Assembly (NCBI GenBank): GCA_015179025.1
Contig: WHUX01000014.1
Coordinates: 592,109-656,108 of the forward strand
Length of the DNA: 64,000 nucleotides
From: Terfezia claveryi
Taxonomy: Eukaryota > Ascomycota > Pezizomycetes > Pezizales > Pezizaceae
Direction: 5' to 3'
The notes beneath the pieces are model-generated. The model was not told the origin of the DNA and did not search any database. It saw only the letters and a list, made by a program, of their open reading frames with translations. Within the stretch, counting starts at the first letter, position 1. Each line of letters begins with the position of its first letter. The position numbers and the translations under genes are program-made. This document shows positions 1-11,270 of this stretch, in pieces.

Positions 1-600
1 ACAACAAGGATAAAATCAAGGAACGACCCTTGTCAAGACAGGTACCAGATTTTAGCAAGGTATTCGTTAAAGCTAATGAACACCCCGCACTAGCTTTAAT
101 TGATCTCCAAAGAAGGGAGGAGACTTAATCAATTCTCAATTTGTACACCTATACAAAATACCGACTAGAAGTATCGAGAAGAAATCATTAAGTACTGCAA
201 TTAAAGGCTCAAAAGGAAGATAGACAAAGCTTGTACTATCAAACTTGATTGGATAGGTTATGTAGAAGAACGAACGTTCTATGTAGCTCATTTGACTGGA
301 TGGGACATGATACTAGGAGAACCTGCTCTCAGCAAAGTGCGAGCAATAATTCCTGCCCATCAGGAACCAGTTACTATCCAACCGGAAAACATTCCACGAT
401 TCCAGCTAAGTGTATGGAAGGGATCTAGAACCATGGCGAATGGTATAAGATCAGCGTATACACAGGTCAGCTGTGAATCAGTCGCAGATTATAGTGAACC
501 GGATAATTGGGAAAATATTAGTGACGCAGACGAAACCGATTCAGAAAGAGAACTCGTGACAGCTGTTTCTACGGTACAGAAAAATTCAACCCTGTAACGG
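1..600 (+). pseudogene. gypsy-1 A: retropepsin region
   Basis: This is the protease segment of gag-pol, with stops and a frame change near 180-300. About positions 90-125 encode an ALALIDLQ stretch at the place of the aspartic-protease active site (usually D-S/T-G). Copy B has ALIDLQTKGG at the same place, so the unusual residues after the aspartate appear to be a family feature, not local decay. The segment then runs through a TGWDMILGEPAL block typical of the end of retropepsins and an acidic spacer before RT. It would cut the polyprotein if intact. The assignment rests on position and the LIDxQ/LGEPAL blocks. Confidence 0.6.
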
Positions 601-780
601 AGTTTCCCTTATTATTTCCCAAGACAATTCCACGGGAATTACCGCCACTAAGAAAATTAATCACTCTATCAAACCAAAAGCAGGAGCTACTTGGATACCA
701 AAATGGCGACCCTCAGGACATCGATTTAGACAACAAATCATGACAAATTAGTCGAAGAAGAAGCATCAGGTCGCATATAT

Positions 781-1930
781 AGAGTAGAAAATGACACAAA
801 TGCTGTAGTCATGTTCACTATCCCTAAACGAGATAAACCGGAAGAAGCCCGACATGTAAATGACTGTCGAGACCGCAATTTAGCCGTGAACCGGATCACA
901 CCCCATTGCCAGATATTAATGAAGCAATTGAACTAGTAGCGGAAATCCCATTTGACTAAGGTCGACTTAGCCGACGGATTTTTTAATATCAGGAACGATG
1001 AAGAATCTGAGCAACACTCTACCTTTTTATGTCACATGGGATATTTCAGAAGTAGAGTTATGCAACAAGGGGATCGTAACGCACCTGCTACCATGGTTCG
1101 CGTTATGCATGAAATTTTTAAGGACATGGTCTATAAAAATTTAATCATCTATATTGATGATATTATTATATTCTCTAAAACGTATGAAGAACATGTAGAA
1201 TTATTGAAGAAAGTACTTCAACGTCTATAGGATGAGAAATTCTATCTCAAAGAAAGCAAAGCCAGTTCTTTACTCCAAGATTGGAAATCTTAGGACACGT
1301 TTTGACATCAGATGGATTACATGTAGACCCGAAGAAGAGGACTACTATATTAACATTTCCGACTCCTACAAGAAAAAAGGATCTTAGAGGATTCCTTGGA
1401 ATAGTTAATTATCTCAGCAGATTTATTCCTGACTTGGCATCGTATGCAAGCACCCTGTCAGAACTGCAAGGAGAAACAAAGAAATGGGAATGGACAGATA
1501 CTCATAACGCAGCGTTTGAAAAACTCAAGGAACTCGTGAATTCCCCACATGTTTTAAAACCCTGGAATAATGAATCTACTGAACCCAAATATTTAGTCTG
1601 TGATGCTAGTGATGTAGGACTAGGATCTTGGATAGGTCAAGGACCGTTGACGCACATCAGACCATCATGCTTCCACTCTAGAAAATTTAATCCAGCACAA
1701 CTCAATTATCCTACCTTTCAAAAGGAATTATTAGCGATTATTGACTCATTAAAATTTTTTGAAGCACAATTGAGAGGTCACAAGTTCACTATCCTTACCG
1801 ACCACAAACCGTTAGTAACCTTCCATACTCAAACGCCTGCAAGTCAAAAATTGAGGCGATGGCAAGATTACCTAATGGAATTTGATACAGACAACAGCAT
1901 ACCGCAGGAAAGGAAAATTTGATAGCAGAC
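781..1930 (+). pseudogene. gypsy-1 A: reverse transcriptase and RNase H
   Basis: These are the RT and RNase H domains of pol. RT shows a TKVDLADGFFNIR block (about 952), a QGDRNAPATM block (about 1070) and an intact catalytic YIDD (about 1150). A stop at 1228-1230 and a frame change near 1270 separate RT from its thumb (FLGIVNYLSRFIPD, about 1395). RNase H follows with VCDASDVGLG (about 1600), FQKELLAIIDSLK (about 1720) and the TDHKPL aspartate (about 1800), ending near ALSRKH (about 1930). Several upstream stops (for example near 930-960) make it non-functional. It would copy the element RNA into cDNA. Confidence 0.88.
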
Positions 1931-3230
1931 GCTCTATCAAGAAAGCATAAATACTTGGATACTCCCACCACCGAGGACGATTATATCTCCAACAGCATCG
2001 ATCCTCCTAACCATACCTACAACCGCAACATCTCTACCAACTCTTTAAGAACTTTCCACTCACCAGAAACCCTACTCAGAACAATATGGTTTCTCGCGGA
2101 GCTATCAATTTCAAGCATGTCGACTGCACTTCAACAAATGTCATGGAAGAGCCGAAGAACTTGGACACCATATCTTCTGTCCATACTTCGAGGGCATCCA
2201 GGATGAAGAAAGCGAATATGACATGATGAAGGAAGAAGAGTCCTCAGACGACGAGACTCTATCTACTATACCAGAAGAAGTTTTCAGCGGGTATGATCGT
2301 GTACCCAATATAAACAAGAACAAACCCTTAACAGTTCTTGGACTAAGATATAGGCCTCCATCTTCTGAAAACGCACAAAAAATACCCTCGCTCCTGAAGA
2401 AGCGAAAGAAATTGCTATCGACCTGGCTCATAGCAATTGGCAACAACACAAAAGGATGCACTGGTCCTTTTGCCGCGATTTTTACTGTCCAGTTCATGGC
2501 AGCTCCCACGCCATGAACAACCGCATGTTCACCGTCGAAACATGTGCAATCTGCAACCACCACGGACATGGCAGTTTGAACTGTGACCTGACAGCCTCAG
2601 TTCTTAAGAAGGAGAAGGAATTCCTTACGACTCGTATTGCGCATATCCTAGCCGCAAATGAGCCTCAAAAGGAACTAGCACCAGTACAACAAACGCCAGC
2701 TTATCCACCTCCACCAGCTCTCAGCCGGAAGAAGCTATCCAGGAAATCGGAGAATGGGCAAAAAGATGGATTGCCAACAAGCCGACACAACCCACTCTCC
2801 AACCCAGCATTCAGTTCAGTAACCCTACCGAACAGATGACCAACCGACAAATGGAACAGGAGATCATGAATACTCCTGTTGCCCCACAACAACCATGGAA
2901 TGCACCTCAACAACCAGCTGCAACCGCTAGCAGCAGTAACGCATTCCAATCAACACCGCCGCCGTCACCACTCGTTCTAAAAAGCGAGTAGCATTGACGA
3001 AGATTACCCTCTTTCATTCAAGATACCAAGACCTCCAGACAGCGTTGTGATTTCTGTAAGTTCTCAGGACATAATGCTTCTACATGCAAGGAGAAGAAAC
3101 CCACCATCAATGACTTCAACACAAGGATCGAACCGACCCTCAACAAGCTCATTGAAGAGAAACACATCAGCGACGGATGGGAAGACGACAAGGACTACTT
3201 CATCACACACTGGCTTGACCAAGGAACAGG
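1931..3230 (+). pseudogene. gypsy-1 A: extra Cys/His-rich linker between RNase H and integrase
   Basis: About 1.2 kb of coding sequence lies between RNase H and integrase, where most Ty3/gypsy elements have a short tether. In different frames it carries an acidic DEESEYDMMKEEESSDD part (about 2200), then an FCRDFYCPVHGSSH block, then CAICNHHGHGSLNC (about 2545-2590), a proline-rich spacer (about 2690-2730), and a zinc knuckle CDFCKFSGHNASTC of the form CX2CX4HX4C (about 3050-3090). Copy B holds the equivalent modules (28560-29560), so the insertion is old and family-specific. A nucleic-acid-binding role is inference from the zinc-knuckle pattern. Confidence 0.7.
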
Positions 3231-4912
3231 TATGAAAGCCGCATATCAATCATGCATGAGAGTATGTCCTATCTGGAAGAACTACTATGATACCTTTGTG
3301 AACCGTAAGGATCATAGAAGAAAAGACGGATTTTTGTATGTCAAGAACCGACAAGGACAATGGAGACTAGTCTTGCCCTCTACCTTTAACATCGAAGGTA
3401 AGAACTATCTCGAATTGGTTATTAAAGAGCACATGAAGCAACCGCTCATGGTGGCATTGAAAAAACGATGAAATATCTTACTGACCGATATGATTGCCAG
3501 TCCTTTGCAGAACCAACTAAGGACTATATCAGAAGTTGTGATACTTGTCAACGGACAAAGTATTCCAACAAGGCGCCACTTGGACTCGTAACCCCATTAC
3601 ATGTACCAAGCAGGCCATGGACTGACATATCGATGGATTTTCTTAAGTAGCACCTGTGTTTACTAAGTGTTCAATTTTGTACCCGAATATTCCTGTTGAA
3701 GAAGATCATGTAGTTTGTATTTCACGACTTTGGACGATTGTGATAGACAATCAGGATTCAAGTTTCTTATTCCTGTCTCAGATAATTTCACAGCAGAACA
3801 ATGTACTGCTACCTTTGATACTCATGTAGTCCCGACTATGGGATACCCTTTCTGTATTGTTTTTGACCGCGACACTCTTTTTATGTCAAGCACTTTCAAG
3901 ATTGGGCTAGGAATAAAGGAATCAAGTTGGAACCGTCCACCGCATATCATCCACGTGCAGACGGACAATCGGAAATTGTGAACAAAGAAATTCTACAAGT
4001 AGCAAGAGCCTGTAAAATCGAAGGATTTGATTGGCTACAGAAACTACCAGAGATACAGTTGAAACTTAACTCTAGGTATAATGCCGCTAGACAGAATAGT
4101 CCCTTTTCCACACTATTTGGATTTAATGCACATCTTGGCGTATCGATACTTCCATACCCCATTAATGCATATGTACCAGCAAATGAACGTCATGAGGTAA
4201 CGTCTAAAAACCTATATGACGCCAAGAAGACTCAAGCATCTCAAGCGAACAAACGACTACCCAATATAGCCAAATTTTCAGTCGGACAACAAGTTATGCT
4301 TTCCTCAGAAAATATCAACCTATCGAATGTCTCACCCAAGCTCAAACCAAAATGGCTAGGCCCATTTCCCATTATTTCTAGTAATCGGAAACGCAATAAC
4401 TATAGCCTAGACCTATCCAGTCAACCTGACCTCCACCTCATATATAATACTTTTCATATTAGCAAACTCAAACCATACTACAAAAACGATCCCATCCAGT
4501 TCCCTCACAGACAATCTCAGGAACCAGGACCAATTCAAGATGATCGTTATGAAGTTGAAAAGGTATTAGAATTCAGAACAGCTCCTCGAACTGGAGAAAG
4601 ACAATATAAGGTCAGATGGCTAGGATACACTCCTAAATATGATTCCTGGGTAAACGCCAAGGATATCACACCGAAATTCTTCAAGACTTCTGGACGACCG
4701 GAAGCATGGAAGATACATTCAAGAGACGTCGAAGGACTAAAGGAAAACAAGGACCACGAACCAGAGATGAGACCCGAGCTCTCATCCAACAAGAACGAGA
4801 TAGAATCATGAGTCAAGGAAACACTAAGGATATTCACGTTAATGCTAATGTATTAACAATGCATCAAATCTTAGGACGTATGGAAACCAATATGGCAGAG
4901 CGAAGGAAGTAA
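3231..4912 (+). pseudogene. gypsy-1 A: integrase with C-terminal chromodomain
   Basis: The integrase opens with an HHCC zinc-binding part ending CDTCQRTK (about 3538-3560). Its core shows DISMDFL (about 3630), IVFDRDTLFM (about 3860) and TAYHPRADGQSE with the catalytic glutamate (about 3940-3970). The frame changes near 3470, 3650 and 3930. A long intact stretch, 3927-4811, holds the integrase C-terminus and a chromodomain starting RYEVEKVLEF (about 4545), with VRWLGYTPKYDSW. Chromodomains in this position are known to steer insertion toward particular chromatin. A basic tail ends near 4912, 28 bp before the LTR. Confidence 0.9.
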
Positions 4913-4940
4913 GGATAGGAAATCCTTCTATGTGGGGAAG

Positions 4941-5620
4941 TGTAATGGAGAACGTTATCTCATTGCTTATATAATTGATTATATACTTCTGTATTTCCTA
5001 TATTACTACTATGTTATGTAACTAAGCCTCTCGGTTGAAGGACTAGCCTTCTACCACCTCCTATTGCTTTATAAGCGTCCATAGCACGCGGAATCTGCCA
5101 TGGGAAGTTCCATGGCACTTGCCATATGAAGACACCCTCATTATGGCCGCGTGACCTCTGTTTAAGGCGTGTGACTCATTACTATGGCCACATGACCATC
5201 GTTTATGGCGTGTGACTCATTACTATGGCCACATGACCCCTTTTGTACAGCGCACCACCTTCTGGTGTGCCACCCTTTATTGTATTTATTTCCTTAGTCA
5301 TCAGATCTCAGAGGAGTATAAATAGGCCGCTGGATTCCCTCTGGAATCCACAAGAAAGACAAGAAGCAACCAAGCAAGCCTTCAGAGCAAGCAAGCCTAT
5401 ATTCCGATCAGATCAAGATTATATAGCTTAGATAGCACAAATCATATAAGATAGATTACACCAGTTAATTACTGTTCCCTTCGGGAACGTCCCACATAGT
5501 AATCTCCCTACCCTTCTGAGGTCTCACCTCAGCAGAACCGAAATACACAAACGTCCGTGCCTACGGATATAGATTGTATAAACGGTACCGAATGAATACT
5601 GTCTAGTACCATTCATTACA
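4941..5620 (+). repeat. gypsy-1 A 3' LTR (680 bp)
   Basis: Starts TGTAATGG and ends ATTCATTACA (TG...CA). It is preceded by a purine-rich tract (TGTGGGGAAG, 4931-4940) that serves as polypurine tract. It matches, in reverse, the LTRs at 21264/26661, 36835-37501 and 62745-63409. It contains tandem direct repeats of a GTGTGACTCATTACTATGGC unit (about 5140-5240) and a TATA box. Confidence 0.95.
5317..5324 (+). promoter_or_regulatory. TATA box in gypsy-1 LTR
   Basis: TATAAATA lies in the 3' half of the LTR, in the context GAGGAGTATAAATAGG. The same box is present in reverse in the other LTR copies (26278-26285, 37124-37131, 63041-63048), which suggests it is the RNA polymerase II promoter of the element. 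Confidence 0.6.
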
Positions 5621-8319
5621 AGGAATCAAAAGAATCGAGGGAACCAGTAAGGAGACCACTAAAAGCTTACATGAAAGGTATGGACATATCTTCTATAATA
5701 CCCTCAGAACTCTCCCCAAATACCTGATGGATCAGAAAGAGAAGATCCGATGCAAGGCATATGAACAAGGAAAGGCCACCAAGTCGGTAGCCCCCAAGCA
5801 GCCCCAAGATCTACAAATAAGGACAAACCGAATTCTAGAACGGATCTACGTAGACCTAGTCGTATAGATTGACCTTTCTACGCCTAGCAAACAATATCGA
5901 TATTTGCTAGTGATAGTAGATGACTTTAGCCGATATATATTAGTACAGCCCCTTCAGAAGAAGAGCGAGACTGGAAAAGCCCTAGTTGAGATAATCAATA
6001 AATTGGAAGTAGCCACAAACCAATGAGTCAGCCAAATTCAGGCTAACTAGGGTAGAGAATTCCAGAATAATGAGCTTCAAGAAGAATTGAAGCAAAGAGG
6101 TATAACTTCAAAAGAGACTGTTCCTAAGTATAGCGAAACCAATGCGATAATTGAGCATGCAAATCGAACAATTCTTACTATGAGCCGAACTGCCTTAATT
6201 GGATCTAGCCTACCTAAAGGACTATGGGATAAAGCTTCAAGCTAGGCAGCCTACACTAAGAACAGAATCCCTTATAAGACTCTAAAAGGCAAATTCCCAA
6301 TTAAGATTATGCTAGGAAAAGACCCCAAGAATGAGTGGATGAAGTTAAGACTGTTCAGACAAAGAGTAATTTGTTATAACTATGATATTTCAGACAAGCT
6401 CTCCCTACGAAGCTATGAAGCCAATATTATTGGATATATGGAAAGCTTTGAAACTTACCAAGTTCGAACCGATACTGGACAAATCAAGCTTGCCTTAAGG
6501 CCAACTCTAGTAGGAGCAAGCGATACCAGTCCAGAGTCATCTGAGGACGAAATAGCCGAAGAGTCTTATAAAATCCCTGAGCCAGCGAGCCAGAGTACTC
6601 CTAAGCCAGCAAGCTAGAGGACCCCCAAGCTAGTGAGCCAGAGGACCCCCGAACCAACCCCTCAGCCAGCAGTTCCACCCCCAATGAGGAAACCTAGAAA
6701 AACTACTAAAGATTAGGAAAGCATAGTTAGCACTAGAAAATCAGACCGACAACCAGTCCGTAGGAAGATATTTGCAGTAGGAGCTGACCCAGACCACCCA
6801 ACCGATGAACAAGCTCAAAGCTCTCCACAAGCCCCCGAATAGGCTAAAGCTCGAGCAAAAGAGTGAGAACAGCTGAACCGATATAGTGTATATACCAAAA
6901 TCAATAAATCTGAAATCCCTGAAGGAATATGGATTGTTGACACTAAATGGGTATACTTAATCAAAAGGAAAGCAGACGGAAGTGTCGAAAAGTACAAGGC
7001 TCGAAAGGTTGGAAGAGGATTCACTCAAGAATTATTGCCCTTCACCGAGATTGGGCAATCTGCCAATGGGATGTTGTGGCTGTATACTTACAAGCCCTCC
7101 TTGAACATGATGTCTATATCACTAATATAAATGAAGAAAGAGAAGTTGAGTACTGGAAGCTCAATAAAGCTCTCTATGGCTTAAAGCAAGCAGGCTACAA
7201 ATGGTTCAAAACTCTCTGTGAAATCCTTAGTACATTAGGAATGTACTAATGTATTGGGGACGAAGGAACCTACACTGGAAACCTTAACAACTACCAGGTT
7301 ATTATCGGCACTCATGTCGATGAGAAGAAGACCTTGATAAAATAGAGAGAGGCATAGAAGGAAGAGTCGAACTGGATAAAAGGGGAAAACCATCGAACAT
7401 GCTTAGAATAGAACTGCATTGGTCAGAAGGACAAGTAATACTAATACAAACTCGCCTGATAGAATCGATGAAATAGCAGTACCTAGGGAAGGATGAGCAA
7501 AGTAGCAGAACACACTCGCTTCCCTTAAATCCACTCTCGTATGTAGCAAGCGAAAACACTGATGAAACACCTCTAAGATATTAAGCAATCGTAGGGGGAC
7601 TACTATTCCTAGCACGAATGACATGACCAGAAATCTCAGTCCATATCAACCTATTGGGAAGAAGAACAAAGGATGCAAGCATGGAAAACTAGAAGACGGC
7701 ACTGAAAGTCTTGAGATATTTGTCCTCTACTAAAGCCGATGGGCTTACCTTAAAGAAAGCCGACGATCTGGAAGTAAGAATATACGCAGATGCGGCTTAC
7801 GGGGGAGAAGGATCTCGATCCTAGATGGGAGCCCTCATAACAATTGGCAAACAGCTGATTGGATGGTACAGCAGGAGGCAGGATGTAGTCTCCCTCTCAG
7901 TAATGGAAGCAGAATATATAGGGGACTGCGAGGGAGCGAAGGATGCCAGCTGGATGTAACAGTTCCTCCAGGAACTAGGAATCAAAATCATACAGACCCT
8001 CTATATGGATAGCAAGGGAGCCTACAACCTGAGCAAGGCCTCGAAATTTGCTAGAAGGAGTCGCCATATTGAACACCGATTCCACTACCTCTGACAACAA
8101 CAATGAACGAATAAGCTCAAAATAGTCATGATCCCTAAAGCAGAGAATCCAGCTGACCTATTCACCAAACTCCTCCCAATGACGACCTTGACTGGATAGA
8201 AGGAGTTATGGATGAGTACCTCAGAAGCTTAGGAGAAGCTGAAATCCCGATCCTCAACATGACCGAAGAACAGTTAGAAGGAATGGGATTTGGGACATGG
8301 ATGTTCGTGTAAGAGGGAG
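5621..8319 (+). pseudogene. copia-2 pol remnant (integrase, RT, RNase H)
   Basis: This is decayed Ty1/copia gag-pol. A GAG-pre-integrase start (RYGH, about 5675) is followed by an integrase core with a VDDFSRY block (about 5915), GREFQN (about 6050) and a HANRTILTM block (about 6160). The integrase C-terminus is in 6309-6617, followed by Ser/Pro repeats. RT shows IVDTKWVYLIKRKADG (about 6930) and LNKALYGLKQAGYKW (about 7160). RNase H shows IYADAAYG (about 7790), SVMEAEYIGDCEGA (about 7900), MDSKGAYNLS (about 8005) and SRHIEHRFHYL (about 8060). In-frame stops are numerous and mostly TAG. The 5' part is missing because gypsy-1 A sits at 5620. Confidence 0.85.
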
Positions 8320-8610
8320 TATAGGAAATACTCTCACGTGGCATAAGCCGATATTATGGAAAATGCAAGATATCCTAAAATGGCAAATTGGGCGGAACAG
8401 GGTATGAAGCCAGGGTCCGAATATAGCAAATTGGGCAAAGACCGCGAAGAATAAAAGAGCCAGAAAGTATGCAGGAAAATATCTCTTTTGTAGTAGAGCA
8501 CTAGGACCATAGCAATAAGTCTATAGCGATATCTAGATATCTCTCCTCTTTGAATATACACGATCAATTATCTTCACGATTCCTCTGCTGCATAACCTCG
8601 TAAAATTACA
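8320..8610 (+). repeat. copia-2 3' LTR (about 291 bp)
   Basis: It is preceded by a purine tract AAGAGGGAG (8311-8319), begins TATAGGAAAT (TG expected; G->A) and ends AAAATTACA. The position right after the RNase H C-terminus fits a 3' LTR. No second copy is visible in the window, so the end points are inferred. Confidence 0.6.
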
Positions 8611-9340
8611 GATACTCCCCCTCTTGGCCCTTCGGTAGGGGGGGTATCTCAGCCTCCTCAAGGGGCGTTTCAGTCCCTCAAAGCAACCAAATATTCATAG
8701 TTAATCCAGAGTAAAACCCTGATGCACTCGCCTCCAACTCAGAAGCTCTACTAGCACCTAAATTAGTATTCAACCTAGAGATTGTCTCAGCATCTTCCCA
8801 AATTACTTTTCCAGCTTCCTTCCAACTTGAACCTACTATTCAACTTAGTAACCAACCCAAAGCCAAACCCAATATCCAACCTGGTATTCAATCTAAGTAT
8901 CTAAGCTAGAGTCAACCTAAGTATTTAACCTAGTCTGGTTAGCATAACCCCTCGTTAGTATTAAACCTAGTGTTGAACCTACCATTGAACCCAGCTAGCA
9001 TTGAATGCATATCGAACCTAGTATCTAACGTAGTCTCTACCATCGGGACTCTCCTACCATCAACCAGATATCACAGTTCACCATCTAACCCTGCTGCTCT
9101 CTTATATTTTAACCTAGAAATTAACTGAAATTTCCAACCTAATATCGGACCCCGGAGCTCTCCCAGCAGATGCCCGAATGCCCAACCAAGAAGCCCTCGC
9201 AGTGCCCAGTTAGTTCTCATATATGGAAATTAGCTTGTACTAATATTCATGGTTGTACGCCCTTTGAGGAGGCTGGGATACCCCCTTACCGAAGGGACTA
9301 TTGAAGCCCAAGAGGGGAGGTATTAGTGCTTCTAGTTCTA
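8611..9340. mobile_element. Unclassified element with ~60-bp imperfect terminal inverted repeats
   Basis: Sequence at 8611-8672 (ATACTCCCCCTCTTGG ... CCTTCGGTAGGGGGGTATC ... CAGCCTCCTCAA) returns in reverse complement at about 9251-9336. The interior (8690-9130) has no ORF and is rich in degenerate copies of an AACCTAGTATT-like motif. It could be a MITE or a palindromic LTR-type fragment. No target-site duplication was recognised. Confidence 0.5.
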
Positions 9341-9848
9341 TTGGAGACCTCACCATGGTGGTTGAGGATACCAGGAAGGGGCGTCGGAGGGAGGTAGTTC
9401 CAGTGGAGCATAAGTGGAGAGGATTTTATTAATTAAATAAGAATTCTTGGAATTACTTATTTTTCAGAGATAGGTGCCTCTCATTTCGACCATATACTGG
9501 TACCATATATTAGGCTTCTGCTACAAAAGCTATTCTAATATAGATATAGACCTTTCGTTAAGCTCTCCATAGTATCTATTCACTTGTTAGCAGGTTGCTC
9601 GGCCTAAGAGTAGGGTAGAGAGGGAAAGGGGGAGTTATCAGGGAGGTCATATTAGAAGGTATATTATTTGGCATAGAGTAAATTTTGCCGAGATGTGAGG
9701 CAACCGTCTTGTAGAGCGTAGTTGTTTCCATAGTTATGTATTAAGCCGGAACAAGCTTCTCATTATAGCTCCTGCTATATCATAAATTGTGGCTGGAGAC
9801 ACTTGGCTACAGGGGTGTTCGTTAGCCCATCCCTGTTCGTAGAGGGTA

Positions 9849-9974
9849 GTCTGGCAACTACAGCCATTCGGGCCCCAACAGGACTCGAAGATAAGCGGAC
9901 TCGAAGATAAGCGGATCGAGACTAAGATAAGCGTAACAGTTAAGACCTCTATGAGGGGGTTGTGCCAACCAGAC
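9849..9974. repeat. Short TA-flanked inverted-repeat element (weak)
   Basis: Left end TA-GTCTGG, right end CAACCAGAC-TA. Inside are direct repeats of GACTCGAAGATAAGCGG (9886-9920). It shares the GTCTGGTTG end motif with the elements at 11774 and 47701, but the left end is diverged. The DNA between 9340 and 10417 shows no gene otherwise. Confidence 0.3.
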
Positions 9975-10417
9975 TACAGTTAAGACTACCAGAAGAAGAT
10001 ATTGCCACTTCGAAGATTGGGGCGTGAGTCTCGCCGAGTCCGACTCCCCGTCCAACCAGACTACTCCCCCGTCCTGTCGAGCCCAGCAAGTCCCTACAAC
10101 TGGTTGACTGCCGCTCTAATACCTTTCCGGCCACCGTAACCCGCACACTTAGGTCTCCTTCCTTTCCAGAGACCATCAAGTATTGAGGAAACTGTGTGAT
10201 TCCAAGGCCATCAGGTAGTCTGGTTGCACTACCCCTTGCAGCCCTCAGGTCTTCTGGATGACCGACCTAGTCACCTAATGCTGCCGACCATACATTTTGG
10301 TATGTAGGTCAGGGGCACCGGTTCATATCCGACTAACCAATGCTACATCGACATTCCTTGCCTCGCTGTCGTCCCAGCTAGCACTTGCACAAAAGGGCCA
10401 GTGCATAACCACTGGTA

Positions 10418-11270
10418 CCGTATTAATTCGCGAGTAAGAATGCTGTCTTACTAACAAACGGGCGGTCGGAGGGGCCTTAAATTTACTGTCTTATATACGA
10501 TACTAGCTTAAACACGGGGTACTTTCTTATAAAGAAAGGGGGGGGGACAAAAAAAAAGCCGGAACAAAAAAAATATTCCGGAACAACATCGACAGTAGCA
10601 TAATTGATATCTTTTTACACGATCTCCTCTCCAAGCGTAATTGTAGCATATTGGGCAGCCTCTTCTTCAGTAATGTAATCTCCATTCTCATTGTCACTCC
10701 CATCCGCTTCCTCCTCATCATCCACAATCTCAAGGTCAGAACTTTCATCCTCCGTGTCTGTTGGCAGGTTGGGTTCGTCTTCAGACTCAGGAGGTAGTTT
10801 CCAATCAGGGACTGTATAGTTTGATAATATTCCTTCAATATGGATCTCCGAGTCTGCCGCGCCATCGATTGGGACAGTAATTCCACATTTGCGAAATGAG
10901 CGGGTCTAAGGGGTATTAGCTAAGTACACATGCAGGAGGATTTATAAGGTTGAGCTTACAATCATACTACCCATTTGGTCATAAGAATTCGCTGTTGGGA
11001 AGCTGTATATTTATTCTCCATCCGATTGTCGAGATATGCAGCATAGTGCGATTGTGATATCTCATCGTGATGGTGATGAGTGAAAGAAACCGGCTGCGCC
11101 AGTCAACGTTGACATTACTATACCAACCAGACTACTACTGTCCTATAAGAAAAATTTGCTGTCTAAAACACGATTCGGATATCTCGGCCAAAATTAGGCT
11201 GTTTTACCCCTGTCTTATACACTAATACTGTCCTGCCGAGTAGTACTTTCTTACTTGCGAATTAATACGG
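10418..11270 (-). mobile_element. pogo/Tc1-type transposon, deletion derivative (853 bp)
   Basis: Inverted repeats of 23 bp with one mismatch (CCGTATTAATTCGC... at 10418-10440, reverse complement at 11248-11270) are flanked on both sides by TA, the expected target duplication for Tc1/mariner/pogo elements. Subterminal ACTGTCTTATA-like repeats occur near both ends. The interior keeps only the C-terminal part of a DDE transposase on the minus strand. Full-length relatives are usually around 2 kb, so the catalytic part is deleted. Confidence 0.65.
10615..11080 (-). pseudogene. pogo-like DDE transposase, C-terminal remnant
   Basis: Reading right to left, a YTASQQRILMTKWV block (about 11035-10985) is followed, after a break, by SFRKCGITVPIDG (about 10898-10860) and an acidic tail (PESEDEPN, EIVDDEEEADG) ending in a TAA at 10615-10617. 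The 'KWV ... SFrKCGI ... DGxxD' pattern and acidic end resemble C-termini of fungal pogo/DDE_1 transposases. A 54-nt candidate intron (10906-10959; GTAAGC donor, CTAAT branch, TTAG acceptor) or a frameshift separates the two parts. The catalytic triad is absent. Confidence 0.55.

Larger units (their letters stand above)
1..5620 (+). mobile_element. Ty3/gypsy chromovirus, gypsy-1 copy A (5' part outside window)
   Basis: This is a chromodomain-bearing LTR retrotransposon read left to right. The window opens inside gag-pol, just upstream of the protease. Domain order is protease, reverse transcriptase, RNase H, a long zinc-motif linker, integrase, chromodomain, then the 3' LTR. The reading frame is broken by many stops and frameshifts, so the copy is dead. 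The same family occurs as copies B (21264-37501) and D (62745-64000), both on the minus strand. Its 3' LTR abuts copia-2 integrase-side sequence, so copy A probably inserted into copia-2, whose 5' part would lie left of the window. Confidence 0.92.

Noticed and set aside
2141..2569. Minus-strand 142-codon frame opposite the gypsy-1 A linker
   Set aside because: Shadow of the plus-strand linker, which is shared with copy B.
10527..10886. 119-codon minus-strand frame starting MELLSQSMARQTRR
   Set aside because: The adjacent frame on the same strand carries the recognisable pogo C-terminus and acidic tail; this frame is its shadow.
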